From Ichthyophis bannanicus (Eukaryota; Chordata; Amphibia; Gymnophiona; Ichthyophiidae): a DNA stretch of 64,000 bases. The notes under the pieces are model-generated. The model searched no databases. It was not told where the DNA came from and saw only the letters and a list, made by a program, of their open reading frames with translations. The DNA lies in the NCBI GenBank assembly GCA_033557465.1, contig CM066035.1, forward strand, positions 903,619,309-903,683,308, written 5' to 3'. Numbering within the stretch: the first letter of the stretch is position 1; each line of letters starts with the position of its first letter. Positions 10,415 to 22,612 of this stretch are shown here, piece by piece. The position numbers and the translations under genes are program-made.

Positions 10415-11245
10415 TATATTAATTTGTATATCACAGACAACCAAGGTGTGAAGATAGGAGGAAGGCTCATCAACAACTTTCACTATGCTGATGATACCAC
10501 ATTACTGGATGAAAGTAAAAGCTATCTGAAACATTGCTTCTCAATATCAAGGAACATAGTTTTAAAATGGGCCTGCACCTTAATGTAAAGAAGATAAAGA
10601 TCCTGACAACTGGCAAAATTAATAAGTTCATCATTGATGGAGAAGAAATTGAAATAGTCAACAACTTTAACCTACTTGGATCAAATATAAATTTAAAAAA
10701 ACGACAAGCAGTCAAGAAATCCGATGATGCAATGCTCTTGGCAGAATGGCTATGAAGGACCTGGACAAGCTTCTCAAGAGTAGATATCTCTCTCCATACA
10801 AAGATTTGACTTGTTCAAGCCATTGTATTTTAAATAAAGTCATATGGATGTGAAAGTTGGATAGTGAAAAAGATAGACAGAAAGAAAATCGATGCCTCTG
10901 AATTATGGTGCTGGCAACGAATACTGTGTATACCATGGACTGCCTGAAGAACAAACTAGTTAGTACTAGAAGAGATCAAACCTAAGCTTTCTTTAGAAGC
11001 TCAGATGACAAGACTTTGACTCTCATTTGGACACATCATGCGAGGAGAGAGATCATTAGAGAAAGACGTCAAGCTTGGCAAGGTAGGAGGTCAACACAAA
11101 AGAAAGGCTTGAGATGGATCGACAGAGTAACAGCAGTTATGGGTGTCACTCTATCAACAATGAGTCGCCTGACTAAAGACCGGACAACTATCCAGAGGAT
11201 CGCCATGAGTTGAGACAGACTCACAGCACTTATCATCATCACAGT
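10415..11245 (+). pseudogene. RTE/BovB-like LINE reverse transcriptase fragment
   Basis: Plus-strand pieces read 'INNFHYADDTTLLDESK', the RT active-site box with YADD, then 'KIKILTTGKINKFIIDGEE' and 'NNFNLLGSNINL'. Further on, in other frames, come the 'ELWCWQR...PWTA' and '...HIMRGERSLEKD' blocks typical of the C-terminal part of RTE/BovB elements. At least four stops or shifts separate them. It is 5'-truncated and inserted in the antisense CR1. Confidence 0.7.
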
Positions 11246-12420
11246 GTCCCATTGGTTGTCCTCCTTCCACCAGGTCTCCGAAATGCCAAGTATATCTAAT
11301 CTTTCATTTAGTGCTATATATTTTAATTCTCCCATCTTATTTTTTTAGACTTCTATCATTTGCATACAGGCATTTCAAAGTTTGTTTTTTGTTCATATTA
11401 ATGTGGTTATCAGTTGACAGGTAATTTGGAATGTTTCAACTCTATCTGCTTCTTACTTAAAGGCATCTGGGCTACTTTTACCTTTATAGGAATCTCTCTA
11501 TCAGGATGCTCTAATTTCCCCGTTTTGTTAGTATCCTTCAAAGATACATCATGAACCAAGTGCTCTTGGGTGACTGTCAGCTTTCCTCCATTATCTAGTT
11601 AAAAAGGAGATAGAGTTCAACTAATGCCAGCAGCCTGGTTCCACCCTGGTTAAGGTGGATTCCATCTTTTAGGAAAAGCCCTCGCCCTCCCCCCCCTCCC
11701 CCAATTCCCAGAATGTTGCCAAGTTCCTAACAAATCTAAAGCCCTCTTCCCCGCACCACCATCTTATAAATGCATTGCAACTCCAGTACTCTGCCTGCCT
11801 TTTGAGTCCTGCATGTGGAATGGGAAGTATTGGAGAACGTTACCCTGGGAGTTCTGGATTTCAACTTTCCACTTAAAAGCCTAAATTTGGCTTACAGAAC
11901 CTCCTTCCCACACTTTCCTATGTCATCGGTACCAACATGTACCAAGACAGCAGGCTCCTCCCCAGCACTATCTAAAAACTTATCTACATGGCGCATGAGG
12001 TCTATCACCTTCATTGCATACTATTGTGGATTGGGAACTAGTTAAAAAAAAGAGAACAGAGGAAGGCTAAATGGCCAATTTTCTCAATGGAGAAAGGTGA
12101 CTAGTGAGAGTATTCCAGGCAGGCAAGGTAGAAGGTAATCCTCATGTCCACCAGCCATCCTATCTACATGCCTAATTATCAAATGTCTATTATAATGGCC
12201 ATCCTAACTCTTCCCTCATGGGCACACCTACCCTTAGTGCAAGAGGATATTACATCACCTGGAAGACAGGTACTAGCTACAGGATCACTTCTTGCCACAT
12301 CAAGGTGGTGCTCTCCTTTCAGGTGACCTCTCTCCTCCATGATAGCAGAGAGGCTGCCAAACTGGGACTTCTCTACTTAAACATTAACTGAAAGCTTGCC
12401 TGTTATACTATGCCCTGACT
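11246..12420 (-). pseudogene. CR1 LINE ORF1 (esterase-like) and endonuclease start, decayed
   Basis: The minus strand near 11280-11335 reads 'LDILGISETWWKEDNQWDTV', matching the AP-endonuclease N-terminal block of CR1 ORF2. Around 11830-12000 the minus strand gives a 'VLVHVGTDD' block as in the SGNH-esterase-type ORF1 of CR1 LINEs. Up to 12420 the sequence keeps the antisense resemblance but not the frame. The order ORF1 then endonuclease then RT (8.6-10.4 kb) on the minus strand supports one original copy. Confidence 0.6.
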
Positions 12421-12423
12421 GAC

Positions 12424-13337
12424 TTAAGAAAACACAGAATTAAAAAAACCCCACAAAAGATGATCAGAATCAGCCACGAGAGGAACACATACAGAACCCC
12501 TGACACAGGTCATAGCTGAAGCAGCACATCCAATCTCACCACTCCATGCTCTCCAGGAACTGAAGAACTGGGGCACTTTCACATTCTGCCTTGTTGCCAT
12601 GATGTCCATGACAGGAGTGCCTCAAAATCATTGATGAGTACAAAGGATTCCGCTGACAACTCCCATTCTCTCAGATCCAGAGAGTGTTTGCTTGGGAAGT
12701 CCAGTTATAGATTTTGGGAACCTGTAATGTCAGCCATCAATATTGCACGAAGATAAGTCTCAACAATGAAGCAACAAGGAGGCCTCCATGGCTATCACCA
12801 CATTCTGACACCCTGATAATTGACATTAAGCCACTGTTCTGGTATTGTCAGCAAAAATTCTGCCACATAAGCCATTCCCACTTTCAGGCAGGTGCAAATC
12901 TTCCTCAGGAAGCTCTTGCATCCAGCACAAACAGGTTCTAGACATTAAGCACTATAGACTGTGACCAGGAGGCTCAAGGCTGATTGATACCTCCAGTCTA
13001 CTTCAATGAGGACTCTGACTTGCGGTATTGAAGATCTTTTAAGAGCTGTGCTGCCTTCCACTAGAATAGTTATTTATTTAACAGGTTGTTTATACCAATT
13101 TATCATTTCAAAGCGGTTTACACTGTAACTTAAACTTGGTAATGTACATTAAACAGGGACATTGGTAACTTGGATTTTTCTGAGGCAATGGAGGGTTAAG
13201 TGACTTGCCCAAGGCCACAAGGAGTGCTAGTGGGAATCTTCTTGGTTACTGCCATAACACAAGGCATCCACCTTAGGCAGTTTAAATATTGCTTTTTCTA
13301 CTGGGACCAATACGCAAAGCAACTGATGGCTTTCTCA
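12424..13337 (-). pseudogene. DIRS RNase H / methyltransferase-like and Gag remnants
   Basis: 12424-12609 opens with 'MDIMATRQNVKVPQF', matching the 'VMDLMAT' block of DIRS-A. 12810-12890 resembles the 'SDNATAVAYVN' RNase H region at the DNA level. 13255-13337 resembles the Gag segment at about 6660-6710. A SINE (13066-13245) lies inside. No frame exceeds 80 codons. This is an old DIRS copy eroded by deletions. Confidence 0.5.
13066..13245 (-). mobile_element. tRNA-derived SINE (copy 3, head missing)
   Basis: It shares the tail 'TTATTTAACAGG...' and the 'GAGGGTTAAGTGACTTGCCCA' region (first 20 bases) with the other copies but stops before the tRNA-like head. It has diverged more than copy 2, so it is probably older. 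Confidence 0.7.
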
Positions 13338-14710
13338 TAGTAACATAGTATATGATGGCAGATAAAGACCATCATGATCCATCTAGTCTGCCCAGCAAGG
13401 TGGCCAGAGTAGGTGCACCTGCCGCTAAGTGTAGGTCACCCCTCCTCGTGCCTTTGTTTAGGGGTGTACCCACCGCTCCATGCAGGTCACCCCTATTTGT
13501 TGAGATAACAGAGACAGTTAAGGTTATTTTGATTTTATCCTGTTGCTATAAAGGGATCCACTGTGCATGTTCCATGCCATTTTGAATTCTGTCACTGTAT
13601 TTGTCACTTCCATCGAGAGGGCATTCCAAGCATCCACCACCCTTGAAAAAGTATTTCCTGACGTTGCTTTTCAATTTACCCCCTTGCAGCTTCCTGTTAT
13701 GCCCTCTAGTTTTACAGCTTCCCCCCCCCCATCTTTGAAAAAGATTTCTTTGTTCATTAATCCTCTTTAAGTATTTAAAGGTCTGTATCAGATCTCCCCT
13801 TTCCCTCCTCTCCTCTAGTCTACAGTTAGGTCTTCAAGTCACTTCTCATATGTCTTCTGGCACAGGCTCCAAATAATTTTGGTCACCTTCCTCTGAACCG
13901 TTTCCAGTCTTTTTATATCCTTTACAAGATATGGTCTCCAAAACTCAACACAATATTCCAAGTGAGGCCTCAGCAGCGACTTGTACAGTGGCATTAGTAG
14001 CTCTTCCTTTCTGCTGGTAATTCTTCTCTGTATCCAACCCAGCATCCTTCTGGCTTTTGCCACTGCCTTGTCACACTGTTTCACTACCTTGAAATCCTCA
14101 GAAACAATTGCTCCAAGGTCCTTCTGGTCTGTGCACACCAACCTCTCGCCCCTATCGCATACAATTCCTTTGGATTTCTACATCCCTAATGCATGACACT
14201 GCACTTCTTCATTCTTCATATGGTAGTCGCTCAGATATTAATAACAAACTCCTCTGTGGTAAGAGATCTACCTCTGTATGGAACCTCCCTACTACTGCTG
14301 TTTCTTCTTGATTTCCTCTCACTATATTCCCTATCTCATTTCTATTCTATAGATGTATGACTGTAAACCATATATCAAATGTAACTTAATGTATGTCTTG
14401 CCACTCTTTGTTCTATGTAGACCCATTGTCTACCACTCTGATGTAATGATAAAGTGGTATATAAAACTGGTTATTGTAATGAAAGATCCTTGCATGTCTC
14501 CTCCCCCCGCCTTTGTATGACCTTGTAGTGTAATGTAAATGGCTTTGATTGAAGGGTGGTATATAAAACCTGTTAAATAAATCTTATCTGCCACACATTA
14601 GACCATTCTTCCAGCTTTTGTAGATGTTTCCTCATGTTATCCACTCCCTCAGGGGAGTCCACTCTGTTGCAAATTTTCATGTCATCTGCAAAAAGACACA
14701 CTTCCATTCA
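13338..14710 (-). pseudogene. CR1 LINE 3' part: RT C-terminus and tail
   Basis: The 13839-14141 frame reads 'DLGAIVSEDFKVV...' and 'PLYKSLLRPHLEYCVEFWRP', the C-terminal domain of CR1 RT also seen at 27.4-27.6 kb. The 3' tail is at 13338-13400 ('ATGGCAGATAAAGACCATCA'). After an insertion at about 14210-14578 the CR1 text resumes with the region upstream of that domain ('GTCATCTGCAAAAAGACAC'). It is 5'-truncated near 14710. Confidence 0.75.
14210..14578 (+). mobile_element. L2-like retroposon insertion in the CR1
   Basis: The CR1 antisense text is broken at 'CTTCTTCA' and resumes at 'TCTTATCTGCCAC'. Between them is a plus-strand segment ending 'GGTGGTATATAAAACCTG' then TTAAATAAA, the L2-like tail. 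It also contains a near-repeat of that tail at about 14450-14470, so it may be two tandem tails. No coding frame is seen. Confidence 0.5.
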
Positions 14711-15913
14711 GTCCTTCAACCCTGGGCCCTCCCTTTGGTGCATTCCACTCTGCCGAGATAAGGGCTATGATGGCTTAATGACCCTGAAAGTCTTTCATTG
14801 ATTTCTGCATCTCTTCTAAGAAGAGATTTCCTTATGTGCTGATCTCCTGTAGAGATGGTTGAGAAATGTTTGGCAACTCCAGCTGACTACCAAAGGGTCA
14901 TGACATTCTCTTATGGGAAGCTAGCTCACATTCTTCCAAAGGATTAGGGTCATGACATTCTCTTATGGGAAGCTAGCTCACATTCTTCCAAAGGATTAGC
15001 CACCAAAGCTTCCTTGCTCACCATAGTGGCAGCACTCAACCAATCTGAGACTATACCTGATGTCAATGACCAAGTTTCCTAGTACCCCTGGACATTCAAC
15101 TCAGGCTCTTGGCCTGTGTGGGTGCCTCAAAGTTCCGAGGCTGATCGTCCCTCTACTGGTCTAATGTGGACCTTTGAACTAGCTTAACCAAATAAAAAGC
15201 TTCCCCCAATGCCAAAGAGCAGCCTTCCTAAACAATGTTCTGAGATGATCTGGCAGAACAAAGCTGTTTTCATCTGTTCACCATTTGGGGCTAGAGTGGG
15301 GGGGAAGGGAGAGGACCTAAGCACCAAAAGCAGGAGGCGAGAAAATCGTCACTTTTCCATGCTTTTGGGACTAGTCAAGTGCCCTTACTGGGGGATTTCT
15401 GCAGCATACCTCTTTTGCCGGCTGTCTATCTGGGTCTCAGCTCATGGCCCTGCCACAGCTGTAACCGGAGGCTGGCAATACAAGGCTGCTCCAGAGCAGG
15501 AGCCACATTGTCCTGAACTGCCTCAGCATCTGAAGCAATGCAAGTAGTGTTTGGCTTGCTCCGAATGTGCCTCCATGCATCATTATGCAGCTGATGCTGA
15601 TTTTGCAGCTGTCACTCGCACCCATCTCAGCTTTCACTACCTGACTTTACAGTGCCTTCCTGGCCTATGCCCATGCACCTCTCCACTGCTACCAATCACT
15701 GTTTTCTGCGACTCCCAACTCCTACATCACTCCCAATCCAACTTAGGCCTCCCAGGGAGAGGAACTACAAAAGAATGATGGTGCGCCCTTTTGCCACGCT
15801 GTGCACTTACTGGCTCTGTTAGCTGCTTTTTGTTTATGTATCCTAAACAGCATTAAGAAATAGCTTAAAAGACATGACAGCACAAGCACACAATACACAC
15901 AGAATACAAGTAA
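14711..15913. other. Unassigned repeat-like DNA
   Basis: I see no convincing gene. Short minus-strand stretches near 14740-15200 have the flavour of DIRS Gag regions but do not align well enough to call. A 52-bp exact tandem duplication lies at 14895-14998. A block at 15300-15640 has a 112-codon plus frame without recognisable motifs. Confidence 0.4.
14895..14998. repeat. 52-bp tandem duplication
   Basis: 14895-14946 and 14947-14998 are identical 52-bp units beginning GGGTCATGACATTC. The identity implies a recent event in otherwise eroded DNA. Confidence 0.9.
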
Positions 15914-16060
15914 AGCATACTTACTCACCTGTAACAGGTGATCTCCAGGAACAGCAGTAATTTAGTCTTCACATATGGGTATCGTCAGTACCGACGGAGC
16001 CTGCACGGGAACGCTCCCCAGCATCCAATTAGAAAGCTTTTGGGAGCATCCCACAGCGCC
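15914..16060. repeat. DIRS-B1 left terminal repeat
   Basis: Inverse of 21800-21917. It begins with a hyphenated palindrome CACCTGTAACAGGTG. It then has TCACATATGGGT and CGTCAGTACCGACG (15983-15996), a 14-bp palindrome with one mismatch that is perfect in copy 2. Confidence 0.85.
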
Positions 16061-16179
16061 TGAGTGCTGCCTTCCCGCATTTCCCAACTGCCTCTCTCCA
16101 GTTGAGTAAAGCTGAGACAAAGAGAGAGAGAGAGGGAAAAAGAGAGAGATACAACTCCTAGGGGAGGTGGGTGGGTAGT

Positions 16180-16260
16180 GAAGACTAAATTCCTGCTGTT
16201 ACAGGTGAGTAACTATGCTATCTCCAGGAACAAGCAGGAATGTAGTCTTCACATATGGGG
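16180..16260. repeat. DIRS-B1 internal complementary region
   Basis: The left half is the reverse complement of the left outer end, through 'TTACAGGTGAGTAACTATGC'. The right half is the reverse complement of the right outer end, through 'CAGGAATGTAGTCTTCACAT'. They meet at the predicted circle junction near 'GCTATCTCC'. Confidence 0.85.
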
Positions 16261-16376
16261 ACTCCCTAGCTTTAGATGCCAGGGAGAGACCCCAGAAGCT
16301 GTGTGTCCCTGTTTAAGGGCTCCACTTCCCCCCATAGCTCTCTGGCATTCAATCAAGGATGGTGGGTAGGAGTTGA

Positions 16377-17450
16377 TTAGGTATGGAACAGGTGTTGAAG
16401 AACAGCCTGACCAAACAAGGCATACCGGCAGGAGTCCTTATCCAAGCAGTAATAGGCTGTGAAGGTATGAACCGAGGCCCAAGTGGCTGCTCGACAGATG
16501 TCGTCGATAGACACAGAGTGCAGATGAGCCATTGAGGCTGCCATGGCTCTCACACTGTGAGCTGTGACATGGCCCTCCAGAGGAAGATTCATACTCTGAT
16601 AGGCAAAAGAAATACACTGAGCAATCCAGTTGGACAGTGTTCGCTTGGAGACTGGAAGTCCCAAATGAAAAGGATCAAAAGCAACAAAGAGTTGAGAGGA
16701 CTTTCTATGTTGCTGTGTTCTTTGCAAGTAAACGGCTAAAGCTCTTTAACAGTCCAAAGTATGAAGATTCCTTTCTGCATTTGATGCATGAGGTCTTGGA
16801 AAGAACACAGGCAGGTAGACCGCTTGGTTAAGATGAAAAGGCGAGACCACCTTTGGCATAAAGTGTGGATGAGTCCTAAGGACTACCTTGTCATGATGGA
16901 ACCTTGTATAAGGTGGATCAGCTACTAGTGCCTGCAACTCACTGATGCGACGTGCTGATGTGATTGCAATGAGAAAGATAACCTTCCAAGAAAGGAATTT
17001 CAATGAGGTAGTAGCTAAGGGTTCGAAAGGTGGCTTCATGAGCTGACCAAGAACCAGGTTTAAGTCCCATGCCACCGGTGGTGGCCTAATGGGAGGCTTA
17101 GTTAGAAGGCCTCTCATAAATCTTGCTATAAGAGGATGGGAGGAAATAGGTTGTCCATTTAGAGGCTTGAAAGAAGCTGCAATAGCACTCAAATGGACTC
17201 TTACTGAGTTAGTCTTAAGTCCTGCATTGGATAAATGGAGATACTCCAGTAATGATTCCAGAGGTATCGCAAGGGGGTCCAGAGGTATCGCATATGGTAA
17301 ACCTCTTCCACTTAAAAGCATAAGAGCGTCTTGTGGAAGGCTTCCTGGAAGCATAAAGGATATCCTTTACTTGCTGAGGGAGGTTAAGATCATGAAGATC
17401 TAGGCCTTCAGCAACCAAGCTCTGAGATGCAGAGACTGGGGATTGGGATG
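16377..17450 (-). pseudogene. DIRS-B1 tyrosine recombinase
   Basis: The N-terminal part reads 'STRRSYAFKWKRFTI'. A local duplication of 'CCAGAGGTATCGCA' near 17260-17290 then shifts the frame. The catalytic part keeps Arg ('SARRISELQAL'), His-x2-Arg ('TAHSVRAMAAS') and Tyr ('TAYYCLDK'). One in-frame TAA near 16744 replaces a Lys codon present in copy 2 ('TLDCKRAL'). All four catalytic residues are therefore present, but two lesions break the gene. Confidence 0.85.
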
Positions 17451-19290
17451 CCATAACATTCCATCCTCCTGTGACAGGAGATCCAGAGCAGATCCTAACT
17501 CCAGGGAGGGAGCTTGAGAGAAATGTAGAAGCAGAGGGTACCACACTTGCCGTGGCCAATATGGAGCTATGAGAATCATACGCCCTCTGTCTCTCTGAAG
17601 CTTGAACAGGGTTTTGGGAATTAGGGGAATGGGTGGAAAGGCATAAAGGAAGTCTTGACCCCAGTAAAGGAGGAAAGCATCCCTGGTCTGAGAGCCCTGA
17701 GCCGGAATTCTGGAACAGAACCGGGGAAGTTTGGCATTCAACAGACTTGCAAAGAGGTCTATGTCTGGGGTTCCCCAAATTTGAAAAATCTTGGCCACCT
17801 GGTCTGCATGTAGAGACCATTCGTGTGGAAGCAGAACTCAACTGAGTCTGTCTGCCCAAGAGTTTTGTATGCCTGGAAGATACACTGCCAGGAGATGAAT
17901 CTGATGCTCTCTGGCGAGGGCCCATAGTCGCAAAGCTTCGCTGCAAAGCAACAGAGAGCCTGTTCTCCCCTGCTAGTTCACGTAGAACATGGCTACTTGA
18001 TTATCCGTCTGAATGAGGACTGTCTTGTAGCTGAGCATGGTGTGGAACACTCAAAGAGCAAGGAAGATTGCTCTGAGTTCTAAGAGATTGATATGTAGAT
18101 GAGTCTCCTGTGGAGTCCAAGTGCCTTGGGTGGGGAGGTCCTGCAGATGAGCTCCCCAACCCATTGGTGAAGCATCTGTCGTGAGGGTTGCCTGGGGTAA
18201 AGGTTGTTGAAATGTGGACTCCAGCAACAGGTTCTGAGTGGACTGCCACCATTGGAGAGACCAAATAATGCGATTTGTGTTTGCTATTTTGTCTGACAGG
18301 CACCCTGATGCCTGGGTCCATTGAGTGGATGAAGTCCACTGGGCTGCTCTCATATGGAGGCGAGCATAAGGAACCACATGCACTGTAGATGCTATGTGGC
18401 CTAGTAGTTGTAACATTTCTCAGGCAGTGAGATGAGATTTTAGCACTGCTTGAGAAGCTAACTGCACCATGTGAAGGCAACGGGTTTGAGGAAGATAGGC
18501 CCTTGCTTTTCTGGTATCCAGCAAAGTCCTAGGAACTCCAAAGACTGAGTGGGAGTTAGACTGGATTTTGGGATGTTTATGACCAGACCCAAATACTTGA
18601 GGATACGCATTGTGCAAGATAGAGAAGTCCTGGCCTCTAACTCTGATGGGGCTCGAATGAGCCAGTCATCTAAGTAGGAGAAGACGAATATTCCTAGAGT
18701 GCGAAGAAATGCTGCTACCACAGCCATGCATTTCGTGAACACCCTTGGTGCTGAGGCCAGGCCAAAAGGAAGCACCCTGTATTGGTAGTGCTTTCCTTGA
18801 AAAAGGAACCGAAGGAACTTTATGTGAGTTGGATGGATGAGAACATGAGTGTACGCATCCTTGAGATCTAGAGAACAAAGCCAATCCTGACTCTGAAGGT
18901 ATGGCAGCAGAGTTCCCAGAGAAACCATTTTGAATTTCTCTTTGAACAGGAATTTGTTAAATTCTCTGAGGTCTAAAATAGGTCTGTGTCCCCCTGTTTT
19001 CTTTGGGATAAGGAAATAGGAGGCGTAAAGCCCTGTACCCTGTTGATGAATGGGTACTTCCTCTATTGCCCCTTGGGCAAGAAGCATAGTGACCTCTTGA
19101 CCTAACAGGTTGATGAGAGAGGTCTGAGAATTGAACTGTCTTAGCACTGTGGGAGGGGGCATGCACAAAAGGTGAAGCTTGCACCCCTCTTTTATAATGG
19201 AGAGTGTCCAATGTTCTGCTGTTACCTGCCCCCATCTGGGGGCAAAGTGATACAACCTTCCTGGAATGGTGGAAGGCTCTAGTCCAATTG
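17400..19290 (-). pseudogene. DIRS-B1 reverse transcriptase / RNase H / methyltransferase-like
   Basis: RT (18458-19255) has 'SLDLKDAYTHVLI', 'VLPFGLASAPRVFTK' and the active-site 'YLDDWLIRA'. RNase H (18051-18416) has 'TTDASPMGWGAHLQ' and 'LLELRAIFLAL'. The methyltransferase-like domain (17400-17798) has 'TPDIDLFAS', 'YAFPPIPLIPK' and 'MILIAPYWPRQVWYPLL', and ends at a stop just inside the recombinase start. Frame breaks fall near 18460 and at about 17950-18050. Confidence 0.85.
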
Positions 19291-19332
19291 AGGGCCAGGA
19301 AGGCTAAGTTCTCTAGATGAAAGTCAAAGGCC

Positions 19333-21520
19333 TTATGGAGGCTGAGACTGCTGAGACAGTTGAGGCTTAGCAGTCTTTGCTTTCCTTTGTTTAGGTGGTT
19401 GCTGACTCTTTTGGACAGGCTGATCTGCAAAACGTCCCTGCTGGGAATAAGAGGGATAAAACCTCTTCTTTTTTGAGAAGCATGGTTTCTTGAAAGATTT
19501 CTTTCTTGCAGGATCAGCTGTGGCTTTGGATAACCTATCCAGTGGAGTTGTCAGCATCCAACTCATTGGCTTTCTCTTGCCAATTTTTGCCCAATAGATT
19601 CTCACCTGTACAAGGGATATTGCCCAGTTTGTCCTGCACCCAGAGCTCCAAATCGGATGCCTGGAGCCAGGCAATTCTACATGCACCTATGGCAATGGCA
19701 GAGGTTCTGCTTATGCACTCAAAACAGTCAAAAGCTGCACAATTGACAAGCTTAGAAACATCCTGGGCATGTTTAAACAGTGTGAGAAAATCCTGCCTCT
19801 TGTCATCAGGAAGGAGAGGTCTTAAAATCTCCAAGTCTCCTGTGAGCTCTTTAAGGAACATTCCCATATATAAAATATAGGAACTGATCCTGGCAGAAAG
19901 CATGGAAGCCTGGAAAGTACGACGTCCAAAGGCATCCAAGGTTCTACACTCACGTCCTGGAGGATTAGAGGCATGCCTCTTTGCACTCCTGATCCTTCTC
20001 ATAGCTGATTCCACTACAATAGAGTGGTGAGGAAGCTGAGTCTCCTGGAAACCAGGACAAGGAGGGACTCGATACATGGTATCCAGTCTGCGAGAGTGAG
20101 GAGAGGTGGTAAGAGGGGTCTCCCACATTCTCAACATGAGATCATGTAAGATCTCATGGATAGGCAGAGTAGCTGCCTCATTAGGAGATTTGGGATATTG
20201 CAAAATCTCCAACTCCTTAGCTCTGGGCTCTGTTTCAGGAGCCACAGTAATGGACAGACCTCGAGCCACCTCCCTGATAAAATCCTGAAAGGAGATATCT
20301 TCTGGAGGAGACATCCTACATTTAGGGGAGGAAGGCTCCTCTGGGAGAAGTATCCCGGTACCGGCAGAGCTGTCAGAATCCTCGGAGTCTTCCGAGGATT
20401 CAAAGTATCTCCTGTCCGGATGCTCTTGAAGAGCCCGATACCCATACCGACTGAAGTCGGTACTGGGGGGAATCGGTACCGGTGTATCGGCACCAGAAGG
20501 CATCGCATGACTGGGTGCCGGCAAAGCAGACACCGATGTCGATGCTATCAGTACCGGTACAACTGTCTGACGCGGTTCCGAGGGTGTCGATGCCGCAAGA
20601 AGAGCCGCCAGACTGCGTTCAATAGCCAGGAAACTCTGGTCTATAGATGCTACCGATGCCTGGGTATCGGTACCGGAAGCAGCCAGTACCCCAGAGCACT
20701 GTTCCCTCTAAGCTGTGCGCGTGTGCACGCACACACAGCTCACCCAGTGAGCGCACATACTTTACAACAGAGCGCACAAAAATTACAGCTCTGATTCTGA
20801 TAGAAAACAACACAGACGTCTTAAAATTTAAAATTATGATTGTAATTACTAGAAATTTCCCGCTTCATTTAGTAATCGTCTATTTTCATTTAATTTGATT
20901 AAAATCAATGTGGTGTACATACTTTATTCTGACGTGTAGTCAAATTTTAAAGTATATAACTCCGAGTGTCGTTATGTAGCGCACAAAAATTTAACCTTCC
21001 TTCAAAAGCTGCACACATCTGATATTTTATGCGTGCACAGCCTACAGAAAATTAGAGGGAACATTGCCCTAGAGCATGGCACCAGTAGTTCTGCCGAGGT
21101 CGAGGCCTCGAGAACATCCTGGAGCCCCAATAATGCTTTGGAAGCCGAAGCCTCCCGCCGGGGCAGTTTTGCCAGTACAGAACCCTCAAGGGCAACGCCA
21201 GAGGCATCTCGATGCTTGGAAGGAGATCTACCCTTTGAGGAGTGGCTGGACATGTTTGGTTTACCTGAGATCCATGGGAGTAAGACGAAGCCCTGGAAGA
21301 CGTCGATGCCACAGAAGCTGCATCGGAGGGAAAAAGGGCGCTGAGCTTAGCAGCTCGGTTTTGTCGACCCCTCTTGGACATCATGGCACAAGCCATACAC
21401 TCGGAGATGGAGTGGTCAGGACCTAAACATTTGAGACACCACTCATGGGTGTCGGTGACGGAGATGGTACCGCCACACTTGGTGCACTTTTTGAAACCCA
21501 AAGCGGGTTTTTCCCTACTG
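19333..21520 (-). pseudogene. DIRS-B1 Gag-like protein, interrupted by a MITE
   Basis: The N-terminus near 21520 carries the zinc motif 'KCTKCGGTISVTDTHEWC' followed by CxxCLGxDH. The expected start codon has become AGG; in copy 2 the same site is ATG. A Ser-rich stretch follows, then the MITE at 20697-21066. The remaining 332-codon frame (19535-20533) has 'IVVESAMRRIRSAKRHA' and 'LGNIPCTGENLLGK'. The Lys/Gln-rich tail at 19333-19530 is in another frame. Confidence 0.75.
20697..21066. mobile_element. hAT-type MITE with 8-bp target duplication
   Basis: The left end is CACTGTTCCCTCTAA and the right end is the inverse, TTAGAGGGAACATTG. It is flanked by CCCCAGAG (20689-20696) and CCCTAGAG (21067-21074), an 8-bp duplication with one difference. 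Copy 2 of DIRS-B has the uninterrupted site at about 58760. It is AT-rich internally with no transposase, so it is non-autonomous. Confidence 0.9.
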
Positions 21521-21799
21521 GAGGAAATTTTGGGCCTAAGGCCCAAAATGGCGCGTGCACCTGGGAAGAAAAGTTTGGAAAAAAATAGAATATATATATA
21601 TTTTTTTTTTAAACAAAAGAAAAGAAGAGAGAACCGGCAGTACCAGTATGGCGTCGAGGAAGGCAGACGCGACCACAAAATAGAAGGAATAAGGAAAACA
21701 TTTTCTGCGGTGACAGGAACAATGACCTGCTGGCTCCGCGGAAAATGAAGAACTGGAGAGAGGCAGTTGGGAAAGGCAGGAAGGCAGCACGCAGGCGCT

Positions 21800-21917
21800 G
21801 TGGGATGCTCCCAAAAGCTTTCTAATTGGACGCTGGGGAGCGTTCCCGCGCAGGCTCTGTCGGTACTGACGATACCCATATGTGAAGAATACATTCCTGC
21901 TTATTCTTGGAGATAAC
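21800..21917. repeat. DIRS-B1 right terminal repeat
   Basis: Inverse of the left terminus. The palindrome core reads GTCGGTACTGAC at about 21859-21871, with one change from perfect. Minus-strand transcription should start here. Confidence 0.8.
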
Positions 21918-22009
21918 ACATTAAAACAACAAATAAAAAGTGATCCCCCCTGCTCAGCCCATTAACCATCTAGTTGTCAAAAGTTTTGATATATTTTATT
22001 TGTTTAATG

Positions 22010-22310
22010 GAAGGATTGAAAAATGCCTCCTTTGGCCAGGTGTCCCCCAAGCATGCGGCGGTCCTTGATAGAACCATGGGTGCTCCTCCTCCCAACCAAC
22101 TCAAGACTCGCCTGCGCCCAGGAGCAGAACACACCTGATCCAGAATCCAGCAACACGGTAGATCTGTCGCCATCTGCTGGAGACAGAAAATCCTGAAAAA
22201 GAAGTGGCTGCACAGTGCCCAATATACAGTGGGGCTCACAATTTCTGTCAACATCTGCTGGCTGAGGGGTATAACATTTGTTCTGGACTGGTTTGCTGGT
22301 TGATAATAAA
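22010..22310 (-). mobile_element. DIRS right-end fragment (family D-like)
   Basis: 'CATCTGCTGGAGACAG' and 'GTTCTGGACTGGTT' resemble the reverse complement of the family D left end at 29740-29800. The internal genes are absent. The match is partial, so this is tentative. Confidence 0.35.
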
Positions 22311-22612
22311 GCAGGGATGCTGATATTTTCTACACTACACCTATATACTGCATTTTTGATTACTAAAATTACTTAACAAAAAATCACCTGTACTAATTGA
22401 TAAGACTACATAGAAAAGATGTCATGACAGACAGAAAAGGTTGCTTTTATAACCCTTCATTCTTATCAGATTTAAAAGTGGATGTAAGATTTAAAAAGTC
22501 ATAGTGAAGTAAAAAATAAGCTCGAGACAAGGTATGAGAAACAGAATTTCCTTTATAGTCACTCTATACAGAAGTCAATGGGGCAAAAAGAGGTTTTAGT
22601 AAAACAAATCAG

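Larger units (their letters stand above)
15914..21917 (-). mobile_element. DIRS retrotransposon, family B copy 1
   Basis: The left end (15914-16060) and right end (21800-21917) are inverted copies. The internal complementary region at 16180-16260 joins the inverses of the two outer ends. Gag, RT-RNase H-methyltransferase-like and recombinase follow on the minus strand. A second copy lies at 53.85-61.17 kb. A hAT MITE (20697-21066) interrupts Gag. All genes are broken. The length without the MITE is about 5.6 kb, typical of the group. Confidence 0.9.
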
